Below, piece after piece: positions 38,083 to 46,996 of a DNA stretch of 64,000 nt (the first letter of the stretch is position 1; every line of letters begins with the position of its first letter). The DNA comes from Curtobacterium luteum (GTDB taxonomy: Bacteria; Actinomycetota; Actinomycetes; Actinomycetales; Microbacteriaceae). The stretch is taken from assembly GCF_014646995.1 (NCBI RefSeq), contig NZ_BMOI01000006.1:1-64000 (forward strand), read 5' to 3'. The notes under the pieces are model-generated. The model saw only the letters and a list, made by a program, of their open reading frames with translations. It was not told where the DNA came from and did no database searches. Made by a program: the position numbers and the translations under genes.

Positions 38083-39075
38083 ATGCGAGATCACTTCGAC
38101 GTCATCATCGTCGGCGGCGCGGCCGCCGGCCTGTCCGCCGCGCTCGTCCTCGGCCGGTCTCGGCGCTCCGTCCTCGTCGTGGACGCGGGCGAGCCGCGGA
38201 ACGCTCCGGCGGCGGGCATCCACAACTACCTCGGGCGGGAGGGCGCCGCCCCCGCCGAGCTGGGCCACCTCGGCCGCGAGGAGGTCGCCGCCTACGGCGT
38301 CCAGGTGACTGCCGGGAGGATCGTGGCTGCGTCCGCCACCGAGGGCGACGCGGACGACCCGGTCGGGTTCTCGGTCACGCTCGACTCCGGCGAGGTCGTC
38401 ACGGCCCGCAGGCTGGTCGTCGCCTCCGGCGCCGTGGACGTCCTGCCGGAGGCCCCGGGGCTCGCCGAGCAGTGGGGGCGGGGCGTCGTGCACTGCCCGT
38501 TCTGCCACGGGTGGGAGATCCGCGACCGACGGATCGGCGTGCTCGTGACCACGCCGACCGGGGCGCACCACGCACTGATGTTCCGCGCCCTGAGCGACGA
38601 CGTGACGGCGTTCGTGGCCGATCCCTCCCTCGTCGATGACACCGCCCTGGCGGGTTTGTCGGCCCGCGGCATCGACGTCGTGCGGGACAGGGTGACCGCG
38701 GTCGTGTCCGACGGCGATCGTCTGACCGGCGTGACGCTCGCAGCGGGCGGTCTCGTCGGACTCGATGCCCTGGCTGCGGCGAGCACGCCGGAGGCCCGAG
38801 TCGGGTTCCTGACCGGTCTCGGTCTCGAGGCCGCCGACCAGTTCATGGGCGACCACCGGTACGGGAGCGCGTTGCCGGTCGACGAGGTCGGGCAGACGGC
38901 AGTCCGCGGGGTCTACGCCGCGGGGAACGTGTCCTCGCCGATGGCGACCGTGATCGCATCGGCTGCTGCGGGGACGGCGGTCGGGGCAGCGGTCCACGGG
39001 GACCTGGTGCAGGCGGACGTGGCGTCGGCGGTGGCGGCGGCGGGGGCGTCGGCGGGGGGCACGCCTCGCCCCTGA
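38083..39075 (+). CDS. Thioredoxin-reductase-like FAD/NAD(P) oxidoreductase
   Basis: 330 residues. FAD-binding VIIVGGAAAGLSAALVLGRS at the N-terminus and VRGVYAAGNVSSPMATVIASAAAG at the C-terminus. The redox-active pair Cys138 and Cys141 in CPFCHGWE is in the place used by thioredoxin reductases. The second nucleotide-binding loop is degenerate (LVTTPTGAHHALMF), so the NADPH role is less certain than in TrxB. The C-terminal 30 residues are Ala/Gly-rich. Divergent from an XRE-cupin regulator. Confidence 0.88.
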   Translation: MRDHFDVIIVGGAAAGLSAALVLGRSRRSVLVVDAGEPRNAPAAGIHNYLGREGAAPAELGHLGREEVAAYGVQVTAGRIVAASATEGDADDPVGFSVTLDSGEVVTARRLVVASGAVDVLPEAPGLAEQWGRGVVHCPFCHGWEIRDRRIGVLVTTPTGAHHALMFRALSDDVTAFVADPSLVDDTALAGLSARGIDVVRDRVTAVVSDGDRLTGVTLAAGGLVGLDALAAASTPEARVGFLTGLGLEAADQFMGDHRYGSALPVDEVGQTAVRGVYAAGNVSSPMATVIASAAAGTAVGAAVHGDLVQADVASAVAAAGASAGGTPRP

Positions 39076-39207
39076 GCGCTGCGTGCGAGGTTCCACGCAC
39101 GGTGGCAGCGCCACACCCTCGCACCGTGTGCACGACCTCGCACGCTGCGCCGTCGCGCGGTGCGCCAGGCCGTCGCACGCTGCGCCGGGCCGTCGCACGG
39201 TGCGAGG
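39076..39207. repeat. Nested inverted and direct repeats between convergent genes
   Basis: Outer arms 39076-39091 and 39135-39150 pair at 15 of 16 positions; an inner CGCACGGTG/CACCGTGTG pair sits inside. To the right, CCGTCGCACGCTGCGCC and a near copy CCGTCGCACGGTGCGAGG follow as direct repeats. The stretch separates convergent genes and may act as a terminator for both. Confidence 0.55.
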
Positions 39208-39876
39208 TCAGTCGACGCGGTAGCCCGCCTGCGCCGCCAGCAGCGGAGCCAGGGTGTACAGCTGGTCGGTACCGATCGTCGCGCCGCGGAGGCCCTCCAG
39301 GCGCTCCACCCGGTCGAGGTCGGCCTCGCGCAGGTCGACGTGCTCGACGCGGGTGTTCGTGCCCTCGACCGCCCGGATCCGCGTGCCCGGGAACGCCACC
39401 CGGAGCAGCTTCACGTCCGCGAGGTCGAGCTCGTCGACGACGCAGTCGCGGAACACGACGTCGGTGAGGGTCGCACCGCGGAGGTTCACGAAGCCGAGCT
39501 TCATGCCGACGAACTCGACCCCGGTGAGCGCGGAGTCGTACAGCTCCGCCGACCCGATGCGACCGCCGGTCACCCGGACCTCCCGCCAGGTGCTGCTCGA
39601 CGCCCGGAGGACCGGCGCATCGAACTCCCCCACCGTCGCGTCGCGGATCCGGAGCCCGCGCAGATCGGCGTCTCCAGCCCGCAGGGTGTCGACGACGGAC
39701 TCCTCGAGCTCGAGGTCGGGCACACGCTCCCCCGCGAGGTCGAGCACGTCGATGCGCTTGCCGTCGATCCGGTCGCCGGACAGGACGTCGCCGGCGCCGG
39801 GCGCCCAGGGCTCGAGGTCGGCCGGCTCGGTGAAGGAGGTGCGCGGGGCGTCGGTACCGTCGGTTCTGCGGGCCAT
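39208..39876 (-). CDS. Pentapeptide-repeat protein
   Basis: 222 residues. From about residue 65 to 205 every fifth position is Leu, Val or Phe in the A(D/N)LXX manner: GDADLRGLRIRDATVGEFDA, NLRGATLTDVVFRDC, DELDLADVKL, DLREADLDRVERLEGL. This folds as a right-handed quadrilateral beta-helix. Some such proteins mimic DNA and protect gyrase, but nothing here shows that. Five bases separate it from the DUF6314 gene upstream. Confidence 0.88.
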   Translation of the reverse strand: MARRTDGTDAPRTSFTEPADLEPWAPGAGDVLSGDRIDGKRIDVLDLAGERVPDLELEESVVDTLRAGDADLRGLRIRDATVGEFDAPVLRASSSTWREVRVTGGRIGSAELYDSALTGVEFVGMKLGFVNLRGATLTDVVFRDCVVDELDLADVKLLRVAFPGTRIRAVEGTNTRVEHVDLREADLDRVERLEGLRGATIGTDQLYTLAPLLAAQAGYRVD

Positions 39877-39880
39877 GGGG

Positions 39881-40294
39881 TCAGTCTGCCGTGCGGGTCC
39901 GACGGAGCACGCTCTCGAGCACGTAGTCCTTCGCGGGGCCGTGGGCCTCCCACCGGACCGTCCACCGATCGGCGTCGCCCTCGAGCACCCCCGTGTAGTC
40001 GTCCGGCGTGCAGGCGTGGGACACCGACGTCCCCCAGACCCAGGGATGGAACACCCGGTCGTCCGAGAAGTGCACGGTCCACGAGCCGCCGGTCCGTCGG
40101 ACGACCAACGTGCGCGACACAGGCACGGTGCGACCGTCGAAGCGCATCGAGCCGGACTCCTCCCAGCGGACCTCGTCCGGGCCGGTGGCGGTCAGCACGG
40201 TCGTGCCGGTGACGGTCCCGTCGACGCCCGCACGCCGGTCGAGCACGTGGCGGTCGAGTTCCCACTCCCCGAGGAGATCCGTCGGTTCCAGCAC
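39881..40294 (-). CDS. DUF6314 family protein
   Basis: 137 residues. LLGEWELDRHVLDRRAGVDG, then GSMRFDGRTVPVSRTLVVRR, the phrase DDRVFHPW and HACTPDDYTGVLE fit the DUF6314 beta-barrel family, whose role is unknown. Cytoplasmic, no signal peptide. Confidence 0.8.
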   Translation of the reverse strand: MLEPTDLLGEWELDRHVLDRRAGVDGTVTGTTVLTATGPDEVRWEESGSMRFDGRTVPVSRTLVVRRTGGSWTVHFSDDRVFHPWVWGTSVSHACTPDDYTGVLEGDADRWTVRWEAHGPAKDYVLESVLRRTRTAD

Positions 40295-40320
40295 CCCACC
40301 ACCCTACGGCGGCGGGATGC

Positions 40321-40644
40321 TCACCCGCGCAGGGCCTCCGCACGGGCCAGCCGGTGCTCCTCGTCGGAGATGACGCCGCGCGCGTGGAGGTCGTCGAGCT
40401 CGGCGAGCCGCTGCTCGAGCGACTTGTCCGGCGCCAGGGTCCTGCTCTGCATCGCCTGGTACGCGAGGTCCTCCTGCAGCGTGAACGGGTTCTGGCCGCG
40501 CTTCGCCATCCGGGCACTGCGGACCGCGACCGTCACGATCATCGCCACGAACCCGAGGCCGATCACCACCGCGACCACGCCGAAGACCACCCCGAACGCA
40601 CCGAAGCCGGCACCAGGATCATCACCGAGCAGCTCACCGAACAC
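40321..40644 (-). CDS. Membrane-anchored SHOCT-domain protein
   Basis: 107 residues: one or two hydrophobic segments at about 14-42 and a C-terminal SHOCT helix pair, LEQRLAELDDLHARGVISDE followed by EHRLARAEALRG. SHOCT domains are oligomerisation elements of unknown role, often in membrane-anchored small proteins. Confidence 0.85.
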   Translation of the reverse strand: MFGELLGDDPGAGFGAFGVVFGVVAVVIGLGFVAMIVTVAVRSARMAKRGQNPFTLQEDLAYQAMQSRTLAPDKSLEQRLAELDDLHARGVISDEEHRLARAEALRG

Positions 40645-40741
40645 GTGGTCCCCCTTCGTCGGACTACTCCGACCGTAGTGGTCCGGAGGCCTCGAGCGCT
40701 GCCCCGCGAACAGGCGGCGCGGGACGACCGACCGGGGCGCA

Positions 40742-41788
40742 CTACCCCCGCAACGGCCCCGATGCCGGCACGTTCGCCTCGTCCGCGAACCCGCCGACGA
40801 GTTCGCGCAGCGCCTCCTCGGCCGTGTACCGCGGCTCCCACCCGAGCACCGACCGGGCCCGGTCCGTCCGCATGACCGGGACCGAGGCGGCGATGTCGAT
40901 CCACCCCGCGTCGGTCGGCTGCACCCGGAGCCGCCACGTCAGCGTCACGATCCCCCGGAGCAGCCGGAGCGGGATCCGCACGGCCCCCCGCATGCCGAGC
41001 GCCCGTGCGATGCGCGGTGGGGTGAGCACCGGCGCCGCCGCGACGTTGAACGCACCACCGGCACGTTGGTCGAGGACCCGCCAGTACGCGTCGGCGAGGT
41101 CGTCGGCGTGCACCGCCTGGAACACGAACGGGTACGGCAGCGGCAGTACCGCCCACCGCACCCAGCGGACGATCCGCATCGGGACGAGGTGTCCGAGGAA
41201 CAGCCCGTGCATCTCCGCGGCGGCCGCCCGCTGGAACACGAGCCCGGGTCGCAGCCGCGTCACCGTCACCGTCGGGTGCGCCGCCGCGAACGCGTCGAGT
41301 GCCGCTTCGTTCTCGGCCTTGTGCTTCGAGTAGGTCGCGGTCGGGATGCCCGTCGCCGGCCAGGACTCGTCGACGGGTCTGCGCTTGCCGGCAGCGTCGA
41401 CACCGCGGTAGGCCCCGACGGACGAGGCGACGACGACGTGTCGGACGCCCGCGTGGACCGCGGCTTCGAGGACGTGCGCCTGGCCGTCGACGTCCGTCCG
41501 CCGCTGCGCCGGGATGTCGTGCGTCGGCTGGATCGCCCACGCGAGGTGCACCACGGCGTCCGCACCCTGCAGCACCGCGGCGAGCTGCGGGACGACGCCG
41601 GGGTCACCGACGTCGAGTGCGTGCCAGACGGCCACGTCGTAGGGGGCCACCCGGGCGTCCGGCAGTCGGCGCGCCACGCCGACGACTCGGAGGTCGCCGT
41701 CGCCCTCTCCCGTGAGGCGCGCGGCGGCGAGCCGCCGCAGCAGCGCCGTGCCGACGTTCCCGGTCGCCCCGACCACGACGACCCGCAT
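40742..41788 (-). CDS. NAD-dependent epimerase/dehydratase family protein
   Basis: 348 residues. VVVGATGNVGTALLRRL is the NAD-binding loop; catalytic Tyr/Lys are in YSKHK, and SSVGAYRGVD supplies the serine. Extended SDR family; substrates may be nucleotide sugars or other hydroxy-acyl compounds. ATG at 41788 begins MRVVVVGATG directly; the longer start at 41815 adds nine residues. Confidence 0.88.
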   Translation of the reverse strand: MRVVVVGATGNVGTALLRRLAAARLTGEGDGDLRVVGVARRLPDARVAPYDVAVWHALDVGDPGVVPQLAAVLQGADAVVHLAWAIQPTHDIPAQRRTDVDGQAHVLEAAVHAGVRHVVVASSVGAYRGVDAAGKRRPVDESWPATGIPTATYSKHKAENEAALDAFAAAHPTVTVTRLRPGLVFQRAAAAEMHGLFLGHLVPMRIVRWVRWAVLPLPYPFVFQAVHADDLADAYWRVLDQRAGGAFNVAAAPVLTPPRIARALGMRGAVRIPLRLLRGIVTLTWRLRVQPTDAGWIDIAASVPVMRTDRARSVLGWEPRYTAEEALRELVGGFADEANVPASGPLRG

Positions 41789-41827
41789 CAGCGCACCGCC
41801 GCGGTCGAACGCCATCCAGCGATCAGT

Positions 41828-41863
41828 CGCGATCCAGCAGCCACGCGCGATCCAGCAGCCACG
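41828..41863. repeat. Tandem 18-bp repeat
   Basis: CGCGATCCAGCAGCCACG occurs twice in a row without change, with a degraded partial copy (CCATCCAGCGATC) just to the left. It sits between the epimerase gene start and the alcohol dehydrogenase stop. Confidence 0.8.
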
Positions 41864-41894
41864 CAGGACACGCGCGACACCCGCGACCCGCTCG

Positions 41895-43088
41895 TCACGC
41901 TGCGGCCATCGACGGGTCGAGGACGACCTTCACGCAGTCGTCCTCCTTCTTCTGGAAGACCGAGTACATGTGCGGAGCGTCCTCGAGCGACACCCGGTGT
42001 GACGTCAGGTCGAGCGTGCCGAGCGGGTCAGACGGGTCCGAGACGAGCGGCATGAGGTCGTCGATCCAGCGCTTCACGTTGCACTGCCCCTCGCGGACGG
42101 TGATCTGCTTGTCGAACAGCGTCATCATCGGCATCGGGTCGGCCATCCCGCCGTAGACGCCGCTCAGCGAGACCGTGCCACCGCGGCGGACGAGGTCGAT
42201 CGCCGCGTGCACCGCGGCGAGCCGGTCGATGCCGGCGGTCTCGATCGCCTTCTGTGCGAGCTTGTCGGGCAGGAGCCCGGCGGCGCGCTGGGCGAAGCCG
42301 GCGACCGGGTTGCCGTGCGCCTCCATGCCGACCGCGTCGACGACGCCGTCGGGCCCGCGCCCGTCGGTCAGGTCGACCAGCTGCGGCACGACGTCCTTCG
42401 TCAGGTCGAACACCTCGGCCCCGTGCTTCGCCCCGAGGTCGCGGCGGACCTGCTCGGGGTCGACGGCGAGCACCCGGTAGCCGAGGTGCGCGCCGATGCG
42501 GGCGGCGAACTGGCCGACGGGGCCGAGGCCGAGCACCGCGAGCGTCCCGCCCTCGGGCACGTTCGCGTACTGCACCGCCTGCCACGCCGTGGGCAGGATG
42601 TCGCTGAGGAACAGCCAGCGGTCGTCGGGCGTCCCGTCGTCCGGGATGACGATCGGCCCGTAGTCGGCGTGCGGCACCCGGAGGTACTCGGCCTGCCCAC
42701 CGGGAACCTGGCCGTACATCTTCGTGTACCCGAAGAGCGCGGCACCGGTGCCGTACTCGGTCACCTGGGTGGTCTCGCACTGCGACTGCAGGCCGTTGCG
42801 GCACATGAAGCAGTGCCCGCACGAGATGTTGAACGGGATGACGACCCGGTCGCCGACCTTGAGGTTCGTGACGCCGGAGCCGATCTCCTCGACGATGCCC
42901 ATCGGCTCGTGCCCGAGGACGTCCCCCTTGTCGATGTACGGGCTGAGCACGCGGTACAGGTGCAGGTCGGAGCCGCAGATCGCGGTCGACGTGATCCGCA
43001 CGATCGCGTCGGTCGGCTCCTGGATGGTCGGGTCGGGGACGGTCTCGACGGACACCTTCTCGGTGCCCTGCCAGGTCAATGCGCGCAC
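41895..43088 (-). CDS. Zinc-dependent alcohol dehydrogenase
   Basis: 397 residues, medium-chain dehydrogenase family. Catalytic zinc ligands in ICGSDLH and LGHEPMGIVEEIG; structural zinc cysteines in CGHCFMCRNGLQSQC; NAD-binding LAVLGLGPVGQFAARIGAH. The extended insert near residues 240-300 and the length resemble the glutathione-independent formaldehyde dehydrogenase/threonine-dehydrogenase-like group. Substrate undecided. Confidence 0.92.
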   Translation of the reverse strand: MRALTWQGTEKVSVETVPDPTIQEPTDAIVRITSTAICGSDLHLYRVLSPYIDKGDVLGHEPMGIVEEIGSGVTNLKVGDRVVIPFNISCGHCFMCRNGLQSQCETTQVTEYGTGAALFGYTKMYGQVPGGQAEYLRVPHADYGPIVIPDDGTPDDRWLFLSDILPTAWQAVQYANVPEGGTLAVLGLGPVGQFAARIGAHLGYRVLAVDPEQVRRDLGAKHGAEVFDLTKDVVPQLVDLTDGRGPDGVVDAVGMEAHGNPVAGFAQRAAGLLPDKLAQKAIETAGIDRLAAVHAAIDLVRRGGTVSLSGVYGGMADPMPMMTLFDKQITVREGQCNVKRWIDDLMPLVSDPSDPLGTLDLTSHRVSLEDAPHMYSVFQKKEDDCVKVVLDPSMAAA

Positions 43089-43119
43089 GTCGCGTTCCTC
43101 TCGTGGTCGCTTCGAGTCG

Positions 43120-43230
43120 GCCAGGAGGCGCGGCTCGTCTCCCCACGTCGGTACCCGCCCGCCCCGTGGTGCGTTCTCAGCCCCGTCCGGCCAGCGCGGT
43201 CCGTGGCGGACGCGAGCCGCGCCTCCTGGC
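43120..43230. repeat. Long-spaced perfect inverted repeat in a divergent gap
   Basis: GCCAGGAGGCGCGGCTCG (43120-43137) and its exact reverse complement (43213-43230) are 75 bases apart. They lie between the starts of the alcohol dehydrogenase (43088, minus) and the deacetylase (43322, plus). The core GGAGGCGCGG is shared with the hairpin family at 52694 and 62739. Confidence 0.8.
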
Positions 43231-43321
43231 TGGGTCCCTGTGGCCCCGGTGGCCGATCGGCCAACCGGATCGTCCCGGGAGCCGATGCGCCCGACCGGCC
43301 GGTCACCCGATGCTGGTGCGG

Positions 43322-44134
43322 ATGGACCACCGCACCACCCGCCGCTCCCTGCTCGCCGGAGCGGGCGCCCTGCTCGCGGCCGGAGCGCTCTCCGCCTGTG
43401 CGCCCACCGGACCGCGACGGGAGGCCGTCGCGACGCACTCGCCGACCCCGACGCCCGTCCCGTCTCCCACCCGGACGCCGACGCCGACGTGGGTGCAGCC
43501 GACGCTCACGCGGACACCGTTGCCTGCAGGCACCGTCACCGGACTGCCCGCCGGGACACCCGGGATCGCCTGGACCGTGGACGACGGCGCGTCCTCCGAC
43601 GTCGTCGGTGCCTACGCCCGCTTCGCGGCCGAGACCGGCACCCGGCTCACCTTCTTCGTGAACGGCGTCCGGCCCTCGTGGACGGAGCACGCCGACGTGC
43701 TGCGGCCCCTCATCGCGTCGGGGCAGGTGCAGATCGGCAACCACACCTGGGACCACCCGGCCCTGACGAGGCTCGGCGACCAGGCCATCGAGGACGAGCT
43801 GACCCGCAACCACGAGTTCATCGAGCGGACGTTCGGCGTCGACGCACGCCCGTACTTCCGACCGCCGTACGGGTACCACGACGCCCGGGTCGACGCCGCC
43901 GCCGCACGGGTCGGCTACACGACACCGCTGCTCTGGTACGGGACGCTCGCCGACTCCGGTGACATCGGCGCCGGACAGATCGTCGGGTTCGCCGACCATT
44001 GGTTCGCGCCGGGTCGGATCGTGATCGGCCACGCGAACTTCCCGGGGACCATCCGCGCGCTGCCCCGGCTGGGCGCCCTCGTTCGGCAGCGTCGGCTGGG
44101 GACCTACACGTTGGACGACGTGTTCTCACGCTGA
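43322..44134 (+). CDS. Polysaccharide deacetylase lipoprotein
   Basis: 270 residues. TTRRSLLAGAGALLAAG then LSAC combines a twin-arginine-like signal with a lipobox. A Thr/Pro-rich linker to about 75 is followed by the NodB fold: catalytic Asp in IAWTVDDGA, metal histidines in IGNHTWDHP, and RPPYGYHD. It probably removes acetyl groups from peptidoglycan or another glycan at the cell surface. ATG at 43310 is in frame but adds only MLVR. Confidence 0.9.
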   Translation: MDHRTTRRSLLAGAGALLAAGALSACAPTGPRREAVATHSPTPTPVPSPTRTPTPTWVQPTLTRTPLPAGTVTGLPAGTPGIAWTVDDGASSDVVGAYARFAAETGTRLTFFVNGVRPSWTEHADVLRPLIASGQVQIGNHTWDHPALTRLGDQAIEDELTRNHEFIERTFGVDARPYFRPPYGYHDARVDAAAARVGYTTPLLWYGTLADSGDIGAGQIVGFADHWFAPGRIVIGHANFPGTIRALPRLGALVRQRRLGTYTLDDVFSR

Positions 44135-44152
44135 GCACGCGCGCCCGGCGCC

Positions 44153-45046
44153 TCAGGCGACCGGATCGGCGAGGACCGCCCGCAGCACCGCCTCGTGCTC
44201 GGCGCGGTCCCCGGGCCCGGCGCTCCCCGCGAGCATGATGAGCGCCTTCCAGAGCGCCCAGCCCCGCGCCCGTGCCCAGGTGCCGGCGTCGAGGCCGACG
44301 GCGTCGCCGAGCACCCGTCGGGCCTCCGGGTCGAGGAACGTCCAGGCGAGGACGAGGTCGCACGCCGGGTCACCGACACCGCACGTGCCGAAGTCGAGCA
44401 CGGCCGAGAGCCGTCCGTCCCGGTCGACGAGCAGGTTGCCCGGGGCGACGTCACCGTGGAACCACACGGCCGGCCGGTCCCGGACCGAGGCGGTCGCTGC
44501 GCCCCAGACCGCCTCACACGCATGACGGTCGACGGCGTCACCGAGCCGGTCGAGCGCCGCGACCACCTCGACCGCGTAGTGCGACGGGTGCGCTCCCCGG
44601 TGGAACGAGTGCGCTCCAGCGACCGGACCGTCACCCGCCGGCACGGCCCGCAGCTGCCGGAGCACCGCACCGACGTCAGCGGCGAGGACCCATCGGTCGA
44701 GGGTCGAGGCCCGGGCAGCGACCGTGCCGTCGATCCAGCGGCGCACCGACCACGGGAACGGGTAGCCCTCGGCCGGGACCCCCAGGCCGACCGGCTCCGG
44801 CACCGGGACGTCGAGCCGCGCTGCGAGGTACGGCAGGACGCGCTGCTCCTTCTCGACGGCTGCGACGTAGCCGGCTGCGCTCGGCAGCCGGACGGCCAAC
44901 TCGCTGCCGAGCCGGTAGGTGCGGTTGTCCCACCCCTGCGGATCGACCTCGCGGACGGGCAGCCCGGACCACTCCGGGAACTGGGCGGCCACGAGCCGTT
45001 CCACGAGCGCGGCATCGATGCGGGGTCGGGGCACCTCGGTGTGCAT
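44153..45046 (-). CDS. Aminoglycoside phosphotransferase family kinase
   Basis: 297 residues. The kinase-like APH fold shows GWDNRTYRLGSELAVRLPSA, brenner motif WFHGDVAPGNLLV (His-Gly-Asp) and LDFGTCGVGDPACDLVLAW with the metal-binding Asp. The opening PRPRIDAALVERLVAAQFPE is the type seen in many predicted aminoglycoside kinases without tested activity; a resistance role is not established. Confidence 0.9.
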   Translation of the reverse strand: MHTEVPRPRIDAALVERLVAAQFPEWSGLPVREVDPQGWDNRTYRLGSELAVRLPSAAGYVAAVEKEQRVLPYLAARLDVPVPEPVGLGVPAEGYPFPWSVRRWIDGTVAARASTLDRWVLAADVGAVLRQLRAVPAGDGPVAGAHSFHRGAHPSHYAVEVVAALDRLGDAVDRHACEAVWGAATASVRDRPAVWFHGDVAPGNLLVDRDGRLSAVLDFGTCGVGDPACDLVLAWTFLDPEARRVLGDAVGLDAGTWARARGWALWKALIMLAGSAGPGDRAEHEAVLRAVLADPVA

Positions 45047-45068
45047 GCGCCCAGGCTAGGCTCCGCCC

Positions 45069-45437
45069 ATGTCGACCGTGTCCGAGCTGCTGACCACGAA
45101 CCTCCACGACGTCTTCGGGAACCGCGACGCTGCCGCACGGCGCGCTGCGATCGAGCGGACGTACTCCCCCGACGTGACCTTCACCGACCCCGAGGGGACC
45201 GTCACCGGCTGGGACGCCCTCGACCAGAAGGCCGCGGGTATCCTCGACGAGGCGCCCGGTGCGTTCCAGTTCGTCGAGGAGGGGCGTCGCTACGTCTCCG
45301 AGCACCACGGGGTCCTCGCGTGGGGCTTCGGCCCGGTCGGTGCGCCGGCGGTCCGGGGCGTCGACGTCGTCGAGGTACGGGACGGCGTCGTCGTGTCGCT
45401 CACGACCGTCCTCGCGGAATCGACGGCCTCCGACTGA
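45069..45437 (+). CDS. SnoaL/NTF2-like protein
   Basis: 122 residues of an alpha+beta cone fold: helix SELLTTNLHDVFGNRDAAAR, RTYSPDVTFTDPEGTVTGWD, FQFVEEGRRYVSEHHGVLAW and RGVDVVEVRDGVVVS. Members range from small isomerases to binding proteins; no catalytic residues can be assigned. Divergent from the kinase gene with 22 bases between starts. Confidence 0.83.
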   Translation: MSTVSELLTTNLHDVFGNRDAAARRAAIERTYSPDVTFTDPEGTVTGWDALDQKAAGILDEAPGAFQFVEEGRRYVSEHHGVLAWGFGPVGAPAVRGVDVVEVRDGVVVSLTTVLAESTASD

Positions 45438-45496
45438 TCCCTCGCTGGGTGGCGCCGTCCGACGTCTGGACGGTGTCAGCGCCCCGGCCTGCGGGG

Positions 45497-46147
45497 TCAG
45501 CCGCGCAGTCGGTCGCGTTCCGCCAGCGGGAGGTGCTCGGTCGCGGTCGCTCGGGCCGTAGGGCTCAGGAACCGCCCTTGCTGCTCGAGGAACGCCACGA
45601 GCGCCGCCTCGGATGCCCGCTTGCCGGTCTCGCGGAGCACCCGGCCGAGCGCCGACTGCACGGTGTCGTTCCGCTCCCGCACGAGCCGCCCCGCGATGGC
45701 GAGCGGCACCTCGGCGTCACCCTGCTTCGCGAACGCCAGGGTGGCCACGACCGCGATCCGACGGACCATCGCCACGTCGGACTTCACGAGCGCGAACAGC
45801 GGGCCGGTCGAGCCCCCGACGAGCGGGGCACCCACGAGCTCCTCCGCCCCGAGGTCGACCAGCACCGTGTCGTCGAACCGCTCCGCCTTCGCCGCCGACA
45901 GGTACTCGTCGGTCAGCTCCCGGTCCGGGTGCTCCCGCATCGCCTGCACGAGGAGCAGGACGGCGACGAGCCGCGCGCCCCGGTCCTCGCTCCAGAGCAG
46001 CGCGGACCGCTCACCCTCGTCGAGGTCGGCGAACTGCCGCGCGACGCGTCGCGCCGCCGGCACGTCACCGGGTGTGCGCGCGAACGCCGCGAGCACGGCC
46101 TCCGCATCCGCCGGGTTCCGTCCACCGCCGGACCGGAGGCGCGTCAC
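45497..46147 (-). CDS. AlkD-like DNA alkylation repair protein
   Basis: 216 residues from GTG, overlapping the previous stop as GTGA. All-helical HEAT-like repeats with AlkD family phrases: MREHPDRELTDEYLSAAK, VMVRRIAVVATLAFAK-like DVAMVRRIAVVATLAFAKQG, and VQSALGRVLRETGKR. AlkD removes bulky or positively charged alkylated bases. The family's INNWDLVD motif is changed to RFDDTVLVDLG here, so the catalytic Asp is plausibly kept but the surrounding pocket differs. Confidence 0.85.
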   Translation of the reverse strand: MTRLRSGGGRNPADAEAVLAAFARTPGDVPAARRVARQFADLDEGERSALLWSEDRGARLVAVLLLVQAMREHPDRELTDEYLSAAKAERFDDTVLVDLGAEELVGAPLVGGSTGPLFALVKSDVAMVRRIAVVATLAFAKQGDAEVPLAIAGRLVRERNDTVQSALGRVLRETGKRASEAALVAFLEQQGRFLSPTARATATEHLPLAERDRLRG

Positions 46148-46947
46148 GCGACCTCCCCGTCCGTCGCCTCGTTCCGCGGTGCGGTCCGGCGACCGCGGCG
46201 CAGGACGATCACCGCGACCACCACGAGGAACGCTGCGAAGAGCCAGGTGCCCACCTGCGGATCGACGAGGCGGGCAATCCACGCGCCTCCGGGAGCGCAG
46301 ACCGCGGCCGTGACGCCGATCGTGAGGCCGACCCGCAGGTCCACCGCTCGGCGTCGGAGGTTCGCCACCGTGCCCGAGACGGACGTCGGCACCATGGTGA
46401 GCAGCGAGGTGCCCTTCGCGAGCAGATCGCCCGCGCTGAGGGCCACCTCGAGCCCCGGCACGATGACGACCCCGCCGCCGACCCCGACGAGCCCGGACAG
46501 CACGCCCGACAGCAGCCCGAGCAGCAGAAGGACGATCGCCTCGACGACGCCGAAGTGCACCTCGCCCCCGCGCGTCGGCACCGCCACGAACAGCGAGACG
46601 AGCACGACGGCGATGAACCCGACGAAGGTCCACGGCAGGACCCGGAGCGGCAGCGCCCGCAGGAGCCGCGCGCCGATCGGAGCACCGACGACGCTGCCGA
46701 CCGCCAGGGTCAGGGCCGCGAGCCAGTGCACCTCGCCCTGCACGCCGTACGTGATCGCCCCGACGACGGCCGCGGGGGCGATCGCCACGAGGGACGTCGC
46801 CGATGCCCGGCGCTGGTCGAGGTGGAGGAACGCCATCAGGGCCGGCACGACGATGACCCCGCCGCCGACGCCGAACAGGCCGGAGAGAGTCCCCGCCACG
46901 ATCCCGATCGCCACCAACACGATGACCCGTCCGCCGCGCTTCTCCAT
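46144..46947 (-). CDS. TauE/SafE sulfite exporter family protein
   Basis: 267 residues with about eight membrane segments and the family's internal duplication: GLFGVGGGVIVVPALMAF in the first half and GLVGVGGGVVIVPGLEVAL in the second. Export of sulfite or sulfoacetate is known for some members. ATG at 46947 (MEKRGGRVIVL) is chosen; a longer frame exists but would add a charged, poor N-terminus. Coupled to the AlkD-like gene. Confidence 0.92.
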   Translation of the reverse strand: MEKRGGRVIVLVAIGIVAGTLSGLFGVGGGVIVVPALMAFLHLDQRRASATSLVAIAPAAVVGAITYGVQGEVHWLAALTLAVGSVVGAPIGARLLRALPLRVLPWTFVGFIAVVLVSLFVAVPTRGGEVHFGVVEAIVLLLLGLLSGVLSGLVGVGGGVVIVPGLEVALSAGDLLAKGTSLLTMVPTSVSGTVANLRRRAVDLRVGLTIGVTAAVCAPGGAWIARLVDPQVGTWLFAAFLVVVAVIVLRRGRRTAPRNEATDGEVA

Positions 46948-46996
46948 CCCGTCCACCCTACGGCGGGAGAGAACCCGCTCGGAGATTCTGTGAATC

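Noticed and set aside
44153-45046. Aminoglycoside resistance gene
   Set aside because: The APH fold is clear, but this subfamily is chromosomal and widespread in Actinobacteria; resistance cannot be claimed.
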